Source: JBMOGA01 sp049318625
Lineage (GTDB): Bacteria; Pseudomonadota; Alphaproteobacteria; Rhizobiales; Hyphomicrobiaceae
Assembly: GCA_049318625.1 (NCBI GenBank)
Contig: JBMOGA010000031.1
Span: forward strand, 1 to 45,208
DNA: 45,208 bases
Reading direction: 5' to 3'
Under the pieces are notes generated by a model. It saw only the letters and a program-made list of their open reading frames with translations. It did not search any database and was not told the DNA's origin. Positions 1 through 9,577 of the stretch are shown in pieces; positions within the stretch are counted from its first letter, which is position 1; each line of letters opens with the position of its first letter. The position numbers and the translations under genes are program-made.

Positions 1-620
1 TCAACCGGCCATACCGCCGGAACCGCAATTACACCACGCGTTGGGACACGGCCCGCGTTTCGACGGCTCTGGGCCTTGCCACTTGCCGTCTTTGGACCGG
101 TGCTCATGCGAGCATTGCGGCGGTTGGCGGCCACTTGCTTGGGTGTCGTCATCTGCAAACTCCACAAAAGCTACGATGCGAACGCAGATGACCTCGTTCG
201 CGCCCGAAGTAAAGTATATTTTTTGCCACCCAGCTCTCGTAAACTTATGTAAAGGCAGACTTTACTTTGTTCTCTCTGCCCTTCCGGGTCAATCTCATGC
301 TATCGAGGCTGGATGTACATATCTTGACTGACTGTCAAGGCTGCCTTTACTGCGGAACCGCGACCGCATGAGGGTGGAACATCTGTCAAGGCTGCATTTA
401 CAGGCCACTGATCTCGCTTCCTCGGACAGCGCAAGCTGCCACGGCGATGAACTCGGTCACGCCAAATATAGTTGCATACGCATCTTTTATCGATAGATCC
501 GACAAGGCAGCATTGACGGGCCTAACGCACTGTCTTTGCTTATATTTTTTTTGATGCGGCGTAATATGCTGATCTATACATCAATCTCGCTCCATCGACC
601 TGCAAAGGCAGCCTTGACAG
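1..620. other. Gene-free AT-richer region at left edge
   Basis: No reading frame here shows the strong G/C third-position bias of the rest of the window. Frame 1 of the plus strand is open from the edge to about 249, but its codon use is mixed and the product is not recognisable. The stretch is visibly richer in A/T, including a T-run at 544-552, and holds five copies of a ~20-bp repeat (listed separately). It could be a decayed mobile element or a foreign insertion; I see no transposase or integrase. Confidence 0.6.
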
Positions 621-621
621 G
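249..621 (+). repeat. Five degenerate ~20-bp direct repeats
   Basis: Copies begin near 249, 333, 384, 502 and 602. The shared core reads CAAGGCWGCMTTKAC, usually preceded by TGT or a similar triplet and followed by RGGYC in the last three copies. The first copy is the most diverged. The core is itself partly palindromic (AAGGCNGCCTT), so copies look similar on both strands. Spacing is uneven (about 50 to 120 bp), unlike a CRISPR array. They may be ends of small mobile elements, recombination sites or protein-binding sites. Confidence 0.6.
551..580 (+). promoter_or_regulatory. Possible sigma-70 type promoter
   Basis: TTGATG at 551-556 and TATACA at 575-580 are separated by 18 bases, a fair match to -35 and -10 elements. 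It lies inside the AT-richer region and just before the last repeat copy. No convincing gene starts directly downstream, so it may be fortuitous or may drive a non-coding transcript. Confidence 0.25.
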
Positions 622-1003
622 TCATCGCGGTGATGTCCGGGGCTCAGCGCGGAGCCTTCCCATCTGGCTTAGCCCCCTCGCTTAGACCCCTCGCTCAGCC
701 CCCTCGCTCAGACCCCACGGGGCGAGACGGAATCCAGCCACCTCCGGCCCGACCGACTTCGAAACGAACCCAATTCGATGTGGCTTCCTCGAGGATGAAT
801 CTCGACCCCACCGGCCCGTATGTGGACGACCGTCCGGGACGCGATCCCGGCGCCTGCCGCGATCCCCTACGAAACGAAGCCATTTCCAGTCGCGGCGTCC
901 CCCCTCCACCCCAGGCCCAGGTCCCGCTCGGGTTTTCTGCATTCACCCGCGATTAATCGTCTTCGCCGTACGTTGTCTCGATAGCGGCAAAGGCGTTTCG
1001 ACG
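621..1003. other. Intergenic stretch without supported gene
   Basis: Several overlapping open frames exist on both strands but they are low-complexity (Arg, Pro, Gly rich), overlap each other and resemble no family. The only clear structure is the short tandem repeat at 671-716. The promoter of the small membrane protein at 1004 must lie at the right end of this stretch; I cannot assign its boxes. Confidence 0.5.
671..716 (+). repeat. 13-bp tandem repeat, about 3.5 units
   Basis: Units start at 671, 684, 697 and 710 and follow AGMCCCCTCGCTY, alternating AGCCCCC and AGACCCC beginnings. The last unit is cut after seven bases. Such a short repeat is prone to slippage and could be a variable-number locus. 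Confidence 0.7.
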
Positions 1004-1264
1004 ATGGCCAAAGAGCAGGCAATACCCGCCCTGACCCGCGACGTCCGCGATCTCCGCGACGTCGACGGTGGCGGCTGGGGCTCGTACGTGGGGCTCGTCT
1101 CGGCCATCGCGCTGGCAAGCGTCTTCTGGACCGTGGTGGCGGGCGTCGTCTGCCGGTTCCTCGATGCGCCCGTGTCGCTGGTAACGTTCGCCGTGGCCGC
1201 CAGTCTCGTGTTCGTCAGCCTGACGGTCATGGCCGCGCCCATTTTCCTGCGCGCCGAGAGCTAA
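1004..1264 (+). CDS. Small two-span membrane protein
   Basis: The 86-residue product has a charged, soluble N-terminus of about 30 residues followed by two hydrophobic segments at roughly 30-50 and 55-78, ending in a short polar tail. This predicts a small inner-membrane protein with both ends on the same side. I recognise no family. The start is an ATG with a modest AAAGG upstream. It faces the peptide-transport operon tail to tail with a gap of about 54 bases, so it is not part of that operon. Codon use matches its neighbours, which supports a real gene. Confidence 0.65.
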   Translation: MAKEQAIPALTRDVRDLRDVDGGGWGSYVGLVSAIALASVFWTVVAGVVCRFLDAPVSLVTFAVAASLVFVSLTVMAAPIFLRAES

Positions 1265-1318
1265 TCCACCCGCGTTCGCTCGGGCACTCCGTCCCGACCG
1301 CGCCGCCGATCCCGCGGC

Positions 1319-2230
1319 TCAGCGCTCCTTCGGATCGAGGGCGTCGCGCAGGCCGTCGCCGAGCAGGTTGAACGACAGCACCGTCAGGAAGATCGCGATG
1401 CCGGGGTAGATCGCCATCCACGGCGCGTTGGTCAGGAAGCGCTGCGCCGTGTTGAGCATCGAACCCCACGACGGATCGGGCGGCTGCTGGCCGAGCCCGA
1501 GAAACGACAGGCTCGCCTCGGCGATGATGGCGGCGGCGATCGAGAGCGTCGCCTGCACCAGCAGCGCCGGCATGATGTTCGGGAGGATGTGCCGCACGGC
1601 GATGCGCCACGCCGGATTGCCGACGGCGCGCGCCGCCTCGACGTAGTCCTCGACCTTGACCGCCAGCACCTGTCCCCGCGTCAGGCGCACGAAGATCGGC
1701 GTCGTCGTGATGCCGATGGCGATCATCGCGTTCGTCAGCGACGGGCCGAGGAAGGCCGCCAGGGCGATCGCCAGGATGAGAAACGGGCAGGCCAGCATGG
1801 CATCGGTCATGCGGCTGATGAGGGCATCCGGCCAGCCGCCGCGATAGCCGGCGAGGAGGCCGATCGGCACGCCGAGGCCGAGGGCGATCGAGACCGAAAC
1901 GACGCCCGCCAGCAGCGAGGCGCGGGCACCGTAGACGACGCGCGAGAACAGATCCCGCCCCGACTCGTCGGTTCCGAACCAGTGCAGCGCCGAGGGCGCC
2001 TTGCGCACGCTGGTCCAACTCTGCTGGGCGGGGTCGAAGGGCGCCAGAAGCGGAGCCAGCACGGCCATTGTGATGAGCAGCGCGACGATCGCCAGGCCAA
2101 CCAAGGCGCTCTTGCGCTGCCGCAACCGCGACCACGCGCGCGCGGCCGGGCTTCGGTTCGTCTCGGGCGCATCGGCTCCGGCGGGGCCGGTGCCCGTGTC
2201 TTCGCCGGCGTCGGTATCGCTCGCCGTCAT
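1319..2230 (-). CDS. Peptide ABC transporter permease, DppC/OppC type
   Basis: This 303-residue inner-membrane protein is the second permease of a peptide importer. It starts with a soluble, Ala/Arg-rich tail of about 40 residues, then the OppC N-terminal segment with its first membrane span, an FGTDESGRD motif typical of DppC/OppC, and a binding-protein-dependent permease domain. The ATPase-contact loop (VEAARAVGNPAWRI...LPN) is intact. It is the last gene of the minus-strand operon, four bases after the dppB-type gene, and should pair with it to form the channel. The substrate is not visible from this protein alone; the context suggests gamma-glutamyl peptides. Confidence 0.93.
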   Translation of the reverse strand: MTASDTDAGEDTGTGPAGADAPETNRSPAARAWSRLRQRKSALVGLAIVALLITMAVLAPLLAPFDPAQQSWTSVRKAPSALHWFGTDESGRDLFSRVVYGARASLLAGVVSVSIALGLGVPIGLLAGYRGGWPDALISRMTDAMLACPFLILAIALAAFLGPSLTNAMIAIGITTTPIFVRLTRGQVLAVKVEDYVEAARAVGNPAWRIAVRHILPNIMPALLVQATLSIAAAIIAEASLSFLGLGQQPPDPSWGSMLNTAQRFLTNAPWMAIYPGIAIFLTVLSFNLLGDGLRDALDPKER

Positions 2231-2234
2231 CGCC

Positions 2235-3176
2235 TCAGCCCCTCAATCGCGGATTGACCAGGACGTAGAGGACGTCGGCGGCGAGGTTGAGCAGGATGTA
2301 GGTGGTGGCGGTGATCAGCACGACGCCCTGCACGACGGCGTAGTCGCGGTTGAAGACGCTGTCGACGATGAGCTTGCCGAAGCCCGGCACCGAGAACACC
2401 TGCTCGGTGAGGACCGCGCCCGACAGCAGGGTGCCGAGTTCGAGGGCGCCGAGCGTGATGACCGGCGTCAGGGCATTGCGCATGGCGTGCTTGAGTACGA
2501 CCGTCCGCTCCGGAAGCCCCTTGGCGCGCGCGGTGCGCACGTAGTCGCTCGCCATGGCCTGCAGCATGGCGGAGCGGGTATGGCGCATCAGAACGGCGGC
2601 AAAGGCGTTGCCGAGCACGAAGGCCGGCAGGATCGTGGTCTTGATGCTGAGCCAGAAATCCTCGAAGGGGCTGACGTAGCCAGACGCCGGCAGCCACCCG
2701 AGCTGCACCGAGAAGAGGAAGATCAGCAGGATGCCGAGCCAGAAATTCGGCGTCGAGATGCCGCCCAGGGCAATCACATTGACGACGTAGTCGATCGCCG
2801 TGTTCTTGCGGACGGCCGAGACGATGCCGGCCGATACGCCGATCGCCAGCGAGATCACGATGGCCATCAGCGCGAGTTGCAGCGTGACCGGGAACTTCTG
2901 GGCGATCAGCGTCAGCACGGGCTCCTTCAGCCGCATGCTTTCGCCGAGATTGCCGCTGAGCACGCCCCCGACCCAGTACACGTATTGCACGTAGAACGGC
3001 TGATCGAGCCGGTATTGCTGGCGGATCTGCGCCAACACGGCCGGATCGCGCTCCTCGCCGGCCATGGCGAGCGCGGGATCTCCCGGCAGGAGTTGCTGAA
3101 GCCCGAAGATCAGCACCGACACGAAAAACAGCGTCGGGATGAGCTGCAGCAGCCGTTTGGCAAGGAAGGGCAGCAT
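2235..3176 (-). CDS. Peptide ABC transporter permease, DppB/OppB type
   Basis: The 313-residue product begins with the DppB/OppB signature: a first membrane span, then LLPGDPA, followed by a large periplasmic loop and a five-span permease core. The EAA-like loop for ATPase contact reads VRTARAKGLPERTVVLKH. It pairs with the DppC-type protein encoded four bases downstream. The upstream gap to the binding-protein gene is 52 bases and contains a strong hairpin, which would let the binding protein be made in excess over the permeases. Start ATG at 3176 has AGGAA upstream. Confidence 0.94.
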   Translation of the reverse strand: MLPFLAKRLLQLIPTLFFVSVLIFGLQQLLPGDPALAMAGEERDPAVLAQIRQQYRLDQPFYVQYVYWVGGVLSGNLGESMRLKEPVLTLIAQKFPVTLQLALMAIVISLAIGVSAGIVSAVRKNTAIDYVVNVIALGGISTPNFWLGILLIFLFSVQLGWLPASGYVSPFEDFWLSIKTTILPAFVLGNAFAAVLMRHTRSAMLQAMASDYVRTARAKGLPERTVVLKHAMRNALTPVITLGALELGTLLSGAVLTEQVFSVPGFGKLIVDSVFNRDYAVVQGVVLITATTYILLNLAADVLYVLVNPRLRG

Positions 3177-3196
3177 CCGCGAGTTCCTGCATGATC

Positions 3197-3221
3197 GGGG
3201 CCGGCCACGGCGGCCGGCCCC
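3197..3221 (-). promoter_or_regulatory. Intercistronic hairpin after binding-protein gene
   Basis: A perfect 10-base-pair GC-only stem (3197-3206 with 3212-3221) with a 5-base loop sits directly after the stop codon of the binding-protein gene and before the permease gene. There is no T-run after it, so it is more likely an mRNA-stabilising or partial-termination element than a full terminator. Such elements are known to raise binding-protein levels relative to permeases. Confidence 0.55.
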
Positions 3222-3228
3222 TGCCGCC

Positions 3229-4731
3229 TCATTTCAGTTTGACACCCGTCAGGCGCACCAGGCCGTCGGGCAGCTGCTTGTAGCCGTCCACTTTGTCCGT
3301 GTGCGCAATGATCATCAGGCGATGGTAGAGGTAGACGATGGCGCCCTTGCCGATCACCTTCTCCGCCACCTTGCCATAAATGGCCTTGCGGTCGGCCAGC
3401 GCGTCCTTGGTGCGGGCCTCGTCGAGCCAGGCGTCGACCTCGGGATCGGAGTATCCGCCGTAGTTCTGCGGCGCCTTGGTCTTGTGGAAGATGTAGGCGT
3501 TGCCGTCCGGGTCCACACGGCCCGACCACGCCAGCATGTAAGCTTGATAGCGGCCCTGCTCGGCCTCCTTGAGGGACGTCGCGAATTCGGTGACGCGGAT
3601 CCGCATGTCGAAGCCGGCCTCGTTGGCCATCGCCTGGATCACCTCGGCGACTTGGCGTGTCTCGGGATTGTTCGGCACCATGAAGTCGATCGCCAGCGGC
3701 GTCTTGACGCCAGCCGCGGCGAGCAGCGCCTTGGCCTTGGCGACGTCGCGCTTGGGCACCGGCAGCTTCTCCTGGTAATAGGGGCTCAGCGGACTGACCC
3801 ACTGATTGCCGGGCAGGAACTCGCCATTGAAGACCACCTCTGTCAGGGCCTTGCGGTCGATCGCGATGTCGAAGGCCTGACGAACGCGCGGGTCGGCAAA
3901 CGACGTTGTGGCGGCTTCACCCTGACCGACGTTGAGCGTCACGCCCTGGTAGCCGAGTTCGGGCACCGTCGCGACCCGCAGCTTCGGATCGGCCTTGATC
4001 TCCTTGAGGTCGGTCGCCAGGGCGCGCTCGATCAGATCGAGGCTGCCCGACTTCAGGTTGGCGAGGCGCACGGTCGATTCCGTGATCGGACGGAAAACCA
4101 CGCGATCGACGTGCACGTTCCCCACATTCCAGTAGCCGGCGAATTTCTCGACGACGATGCGGTCCTGCTGGATGCGCTCGACGAACCGGAACGGGCCCGC
4201 GCAGACGGGCTTCAGGCCGAACTTGTCGCCCGCCTCCGTGGCGGCCTTGGGCGAGACGATCATGCCGGCACGATCCGCCAACTGGGCGATCAGCGGAGAA
4301 AACGGCTGCTTCAAGAGGATCTTGACGGTCAACGGATCGACCGTCTCGATCTTGTCGACGGCCGACAGTTCGGGCTTGCGGAACGACCCCGGCATCGTGA
4401 TGTGACGCTCGAGGCTGTACTTCACCGCCGCGGCGTCCATCGGCTCGCCGTCGTGGAACTTGACGCCGGACTTGAGCTTGATCGTGACCGACTTGCCGTC
4501 GGGGGCGGTCTCGAAGCCGCTGGCGAGCTGCGGGACGATGTTGACCTTGTCGTCGATGTCGAACAGCTTGTCGCACAGTGACGCGAACACGATGCGACCC
4601 ACGTAGGTGCGGGCGAGCGTCGGGTCGAGGATGTCGGGGTCCTCCGCGAGACCGATCCGCAGGGTCGACTGGGCCTGTGCCGTGGTCGCCGTGACGGCGA
4701 GCAGGGCGGCGGTGATCAACAGCTTTCTCAA
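3229..4731 (-). CDS. Peptide ABC transporter substrate-binding protein (SBP_bac_5 family)
   Basis: The 500-residue product starts with a classical Sec signal peptide ending at an AQA site around residue 21, so it is periplasmic. The mature part has the family hallmarks: an early DPDILDPTLA segment, a LASGFETAPDGKSVTIKLKSG-like stretch and a GDxW/GYWN region, typical of the DppA/OppA/GsiB group. It delivers ligand to the permeases encoded just downstream. It lies 30 bases after the dppF-type gene. The presence of a gamma-glutamyltransferase gene in the same operon suggests glutathione or gamma-glutamyl peptides as ligand, though simple dipeptides or nickel chelates are alternatives. Confidence 0.93.
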   Translation of the reverse strand: MRKLLITAALLAVTATTAQAQSTLRIGLAEDPDILDPTLARTYVGRIVFASLCDKLFDIDDKVNIVPQLASGFETAPDGKSVTIKLKSGVKFHDGEPMDAAAVKYSLERHITMPGSFRKPELSAVDKIETVDPLTVKILLKQPFSPLIAQLADRAGMIVSPKAATEAGDKFGLKPVCAGPFRFVERIQQDRIVVEKFAGYWNVGNVHVDRVVFRPITESTVRLANLKSGSLDLIERALATDLKEIKADPKLRVATVPELGYQGVTLNVGQGEAATTSFADPRVRQAFDIAIDRKALTEVVFNGEFLPGNQWVSPLSPYYQEKLPVPKRDVAKAKALLAAAGVKTPLAIDFMVPNNPETRQVAEVIQAMANEAGFDMRIRVTEFATSLKEAEQGRYQAYMLAWSGRVDPDGNAYIFHKTKAPQNYGGYSDPEVDAWLDEARTKDALADRKAIYGKVAEKVIGKGAIVYLYHRLMIIAHTDKVDGYKQLPDGLVRLTGVKLK

Positions 4732-4761
4732 CTTGTCCTCCTTTTGCAGAACGATAATGAT

Positions 4762-5816
<1,055 letters not shown>

Positions 5817-5820
<4 letters not shown>

Positions 5821-6806
5821 GCGACGAGCCTCTCGAGGGGCGCGCGCCGGCAGCGCGAGAGATGGCCCTCGCCGCAGTCGGTGAGCTGCGGGGCGGTCGC
5901 CCGGCACGCCGCCTCGACGAACGGGCAACGCGGCGCAAACCGGCATCCGGTGATCTGGGCGGAGAGTGTCGGCACGGTGCCGGGGATGGTGGCAAGTCGC
6001 GCCCGCCGCTGGGACAGCCGTGGCAGCGATCCGATGAGCCCGACCGTGTAGGGGTGCTGAGGCCGCGCGAAAAGCTCCGCCACCGGAGCGCGCTCCACGA
6101 TCTCCCCCGCGTACATCACCGCGACCTCGTCACAGGTCTCGGCGACGACGCCGAGATCGTGCGTGATCAAAATGACGGCCGTGCCCATCTCGGCCTGCAA
6201 CTGGCGCAGCAGATCCAGCATCTGCGCCTGGATCGTCACGTCGAGGGCGGTGGTTGGCTCGTCGGCAATCAGCAGCGACGGTCGGCAGGCGAGCGCCATC
6301 GCGATCATCACCCTCTGGCGCATGCCGCCCGACAGCTTGTGCGGATATTCGTCGACGCGGGTCTCCGGTGACGCCATGCGTACCTGCCGGAGCAGTTCGA
6401 TGGCTGCGGCACGCGTGTCACTGGCGCCGAGGCCGCGATGGCGGACCAGCACCTCGCCGACCTGATCACCGATGGTGTAGCTGGGGTTGAGCGATGTCAT
6501 CGGCTCCTGGAAGATCATGGCGAGCCGGTTGCCACGCAGGTCCTGCATGTCGCGCTCGGAGATCTGCAGCAGATCGCGGCCTTCGAACATGACCCGACCC
6601 GTGATGCGGGCCGTCTCGCGCGGCAAGAGCCGCATCACCGCCAGCGAGGTCACGCTTTTTCCGCAGCCCGATTCACCGACGATGCCGAGCGTGCAGCCCG
6701 GCGCGACGGTGAAGGAGACGCCGCTCACGGCCGCGCTCGCGCGACCCTGATCGCCGACGAACGAGACCTTGAGATCCTCGACCTCGAGCAGCGCCGGGAT
6801 TGTCAT
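5817..6806 (-). CDS. Peptide ABC transporter ATPase, DppD/OppD type
   Basis: The 329-residue protein has Walker A GESGCGKS at about 44-51, LSGGMRQR signature, Walker B LLIADEPTTALD and the OppD/DppD C-terminal segment with a CRFAPRCPF motif and two further Cys residues; such Cys clusters are typical of DppD-type subunits. It forms a heterodimer with the DppF-type ATPase. Start at 6806 overlaps the stop of the DUF1028 gene by four bases, so translation is probably coupled through the operon. Confidence 0.93.
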
Positions 6807-7516
6807 TCGTAGCCCTCGGCGATCGAGGCGGCGATGAAGTCCTCGAGGTCGTGGCGGTCGACGATGCCGTCCGGGTGGGCGCGGCTCGGCATGCGGCGGC
6901 GGAAGTGTACGAAACGCTCGCGGGCCACCGCATGCAGGCGCGCGAGTTCGGTCAGCGGATCGGCGTGATCGTCGACACGGATGTCGTAGATGGGGAACTC
7001 CTCCGCATCGTGCACAAGCAGTGCGGCCGACTGCCGCCCGCGCTTGTCGCCGCCTGCCGCCTCGCCGGCCCGCATGGCGGCGATCAGGCGTCGCGCCAGC
7101 GGCTGGCCGGCGGTGGCCGTGAACGCCTCGGCAGTCCGCGCGATCACCTGCGACCCGGCGAGCATGTTGCCGGCGACGGAGAAGTCGGCGCCGATGTGAT
7201 GGCCACACCAGTCGATGCAGGCGCTGCCGGTGTAGGCCGCGGATGCGCCGGCCGCATCCATGAGATGCACCTGGCGATGATCGCGCCCGCTGTCGGCGGC
7301 AACGAGGCGATCGAGCGCCGCGCCGGCCGTGAGCCCGCCCGCCATCAGATCCAGACCGCGCGGCCCGTAGCTCTTGTTGACGAAGGCCTGGGTCGCGACT
7401 GCGCCGACGCCCGTCCGGATGTGCGGCACGCGCGAGCCGACGGCGAAGAAGCGGGTGGCGACGGCGATGCCGACGCGACCGCTGCCGGCCTCACGCGCGA
7501 TGATCGACCATGTCAT
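6803..7516 (-). CDS. DUF1028 family Ntn-hydrolase-like protein
   Basis: The 237-residue product matches the DUF1028 family: it opens MTWSIIAREAGSGRVGIAVA, followed by VGAVATQAFVN, YGPRGLDLM and a GNMLAG motif. The family is placed in the Ntn-hydrolase superfamily and is thought to be an amidohydrolase or peptidase, but its substrate is not established. It has no signal peptide and is predicted cytoplasmic. It lies 17 bases after the gamma-glutamyltransferase gene and overlaps the dppD-type gene, so it probably acts on the peptide (or product) imported by this operon. The remaining longer open frame upstream is a shadow of the ggt gene. Confidence 0.88.
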   Translation of the reverse strand: MTWSIIAREAGSGRVGIAVATRFFAVGSRVPHIRTGVGAVATQAFVNKSYGPRGLDLMAGGLTAGAALDRLVAADSGRDHRQVHLMDAAGASAAYTGSACIDWCGHHIGADFSVAGNMLAGSQVIARTAEAFTATAGQPLARRLIAAMRAGEAAGGDKRGRQSAALLVHDAEEFPIYDIRVDDHADPLTELARLHAVARERFVHFRRRMPSRAHPDGIVDRHDLEDFIAASIAEGYE

Positions 7517-7533
7517 GGTGCCGCCTCCCTGTC

Positions 7534-9360
7534 TCAGCGTCCGGCCGCATAACCTTGCATGCCGCGGGCGTTGGCGGCCGCTTTGCGGCGCACGCCGTCC
7601 TTCGAGGCCGCGGTCAGGCGCCCTTCGCTCCACGCCGGCCCGACCTCGACGACATGACCGCGACGCCGCAACTCCGTGATCGTTGCTTCGGGCAGCCGGT
7701 CCTCGACGACGACGACGCCCGGACGCGCCGCGCGTGGCCAGAACGAGGCGGGGAAATGCTCGATGTGCCAGGCCGGCGCGTCGATCGCCTCCTGCAGGTT
7801 CATGCCGGCGTGGACGTGGCGGAGGAACAACTGGCAGCTCCACTGGTCCTGCTGGTCGCCGCCCGGCGTACCCCACGCCAGATAGGGCTCGCCGTCGCGC
7901 GTCGCCATCCCGACCGATAGCGTCGAGCGCGGACGCTTGCCGGGGGCCAGCGACGCCGGCAGCCCCTCCTCGAGCCAGAACATCTGGGCCCGCGTGCCGA
8001 GCGGGAACCCGAGGTCGGGGATCACCGGCGACGACTGCAGCCAGCCGCCGGACGGTGTCGCCGAGAACACGTTGCCGGCCTTGTCGATGATGTCGATATG
8101 GACGGTGTCGCCACGCACCCGGCCATCGTGGCCGGTCTCGGACATGGCGCCGACGGTCGGCTCGCCGGCGCCGGCCGACGAGACGGCGACACGTCCGGCC
8201 GCCACACCCTTGACCATCACGGCGCCCCCGTAGCCGGCAATCGTGCCAGGACGCTGCTCGAGCGATGCGGTGCCGGCATCGACCAGCCGGCGGCGGTCGT
8301 CGTTGTAGCGATCCGACAGCAGCACTTCCATCGGTACCCGCGCGAACTTGGGGTCGCCGTAGAAGGCCTCGCGGTCGGCGAACGCCAACTTGGCGCATTC
8401 GATCCAGGTGTGAAGAAACTCAGGACTGGTCGGCGACAGCCCATCGAGGTCGAAACCCTTGAGCAGCGCCAAGTGCTGGAGCAGCACCGGGCCCTGCGAC
8501 CACGGTCCCGGCTTGTAGATGCGGTAGCGGCCGTAATCGAGGTGCACCGGCGCCTCGATGGCCGGTTGCCAGGTCGCCATGTCCCCGGCGGTCAGCACGC
8601 CGCGATGGCGCCGGCCCGAGACATCCATGATCTCGCTAGTGCGGCAGAACGCGTCGATGGCCTCGGCGACGAAGCCCTTGCTCCAGGTCCGCCGCGCCCG
8701 CTCGATTTCCGCCTCGCGACCGCCGCCGCCGCTTTCCGCCTCGCGCAGGATGCGCTCGTAGGTGTCGGCGTGGCGCGGATTGGTGAACAGCGTGCCGACC
8801 GCGGGCACGGCATTGCCCGGCAGATAGACCGCCGCCGACGACGGCCAGTGCTCGCGGAACAGTTCCTTGACGGTGTCGATGGTCGCGACCGCCCGCTCGA
8901 CCAGCGGATGGCCGTGACGGGCATAGCCGATGGCGGCTTCCAGCACGTCGCGCAACCGCATCGTGCCGTAGTCGCGCAGGATCAGCATGTAGGTTTCGAA
9001 GGTGCCCGGAATGCATGCGGCGAGCAACCCGGTGCCCGGCACGATGTCGAGCCCGAGGTGGCCGCGGTAGTGGGCGATGGTGGCGCCGGCCGGCGCCGGG
9101 CCCTGCCCGCAGACGACCTCGGGGCGGCCCTTGCGGACGTCCCACAGCATCACGGGGACGTCGCCGCCGGGTCCGTTGAGATGGGGCTCGACCACTTGCA
9201 GCGCGAAGGCGGCGGCGACGCCGGCGTCGAACGCGTTGCCGCCACGCTCGAGGATCGACATGCCGACCGCGGTGGCGATCCAGTGAGTGGTGGTGACGAC
9301 GCCGAACGTGCCGTCGATCTCCGGACGGGTCGTGAACGGGTTCGGGTTGACGAAGGCCAT
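7534..9360 (-). CDS. ggt: Gamma-glutamyltransferase family protein
   Basis: The 608-residue product is a gamma-glutamyltranspeptidase-type Ntn-hydrolase, a family that self-cleaves before a Thr and then hydrolyses or transfers gamma-glutamyl groups. The N-terminal GGNAFDAGVAAAFAL and GPGGD motifs and the later WGTPGGDQQ are typical. The cleavage/nucleophile Thr is most likely T419 in a DTVH motif (TTH in E. coli). Unlike E. coli Ggt there is no signal peptide, so it should act in the cytoplasm on imported peptides. It is the first gene of the operon with DUF1028 and the peptide importer. Substrate specificity cannot be read from sequence; several cytoplasmic homologues act on cephalosporin or other gamma-linked amides. 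Confidence 0.9.
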   Translation of the reverse strand: MAFVNPNPFTTRPEIDGTFGVVTTTHWIATAVGMSILERGGNAFDAGVAAAFALQVVEPHLNGPGGDVPVMLWDVRKGRPEVVCGQGPAPAGATIAHYRGHLGLDIVPGTGLLAACIPGTFETYMLILRDYGTMRLRDVLEAAIGYARHGHPLVERAVATIDTVKELFREHWPSSAAVYLPGNAVPAVGTLFTNPRHADTYERILREAESGGGGREAEIERARRTWSKGFVAEAIDAFCRTSEIMDVSGRRHRGVLTAGDMATWQPAIEAPVHLDYGRYRIYKPGPWSQGPVLLQHLALLKGFDLDGLSPTSPEFLHTWIECAKLAFADREAFYGDPKFARVPMEVLLSDRYNDDRRRLVDAGTASLEQRPGTIAGYGGAVMVKGVAAGRVAVSSAGAGEPTVGAMSETGHDGRVRGDTVHIDIIDKAGNVFSATPSGGWLQSSPVIPDLGFPLGTRAQMFWLEEGLPASLAPGKRPRSTLSVGMATRDGEPYLAWGTPGGDQQDQWSCQLFLRHVHAGMNLQEAIDAPAWHIEHFPASFWPRAARPGVVVVEDRLPEATITELRRRGHVVEVGPAWSEGRLTAASKDGVRRKAAANARGMQGYAAGR

Positions 9361-9577
9361 CAGCGGCGCCCCTTGTTTGCGGATCGCGCATCCTAAGCAC
9401 GGGGCCCAGCAATCGAAAGTGCTCGTTTTGGGCGCCCGCGCGGTCCACTGCCGGAGTTTTAGGCAGCGGTAGTCCGGCGGCGGCGCAGCGCAATGTCGCT
9501 GGCGGGTGACACTTCACCGCCGGATCGCCACGCCGCGCTTTCGATAGAATTCCCGCGACTCACGGAACGAGGACGGC
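9361..9577. promoter_or_regulatory. Divergent promoter region of ggt operon and haemoglobin gene
   Basis: This 217-base gap separates the minus-strand ggt operon from the plus-strand haemoglobin gene, so it must carry both promoters. An imperfect inverted repeat lies at 9445-9469 (CCACTGCC and GGCAGCGG around a 9-base AT-rich centre) and could be an operator. I cannot assign -35 and -10 boxes with confidence. Confidence 0.4.

Noticed and set aside
41..331. 96-residue open frame in the left AT-richer region
   Set aside because: Codon bias does not match the genome, there is no family resemblance or ribosome site, and it runs across repeat copies.
249..621. CRISPR array
   Set aside because: Repeats are degenerate, unevenly spaced by about 50-120 bp, and no cas genes are present.
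630..956. Overlapping Arg/Pro/Gly-rich frames on both strands
   Set aside because: Low-complexity frames typical of GC-rich non-coding DNA; they overlap each other and cross a tandem repeat.
9445..9469. Intrinsic terminator in the ggt-haemoglobin gap
   Set aside because: The gap is between divergent genes, so no transcript should end there; kept only as a possible operator.
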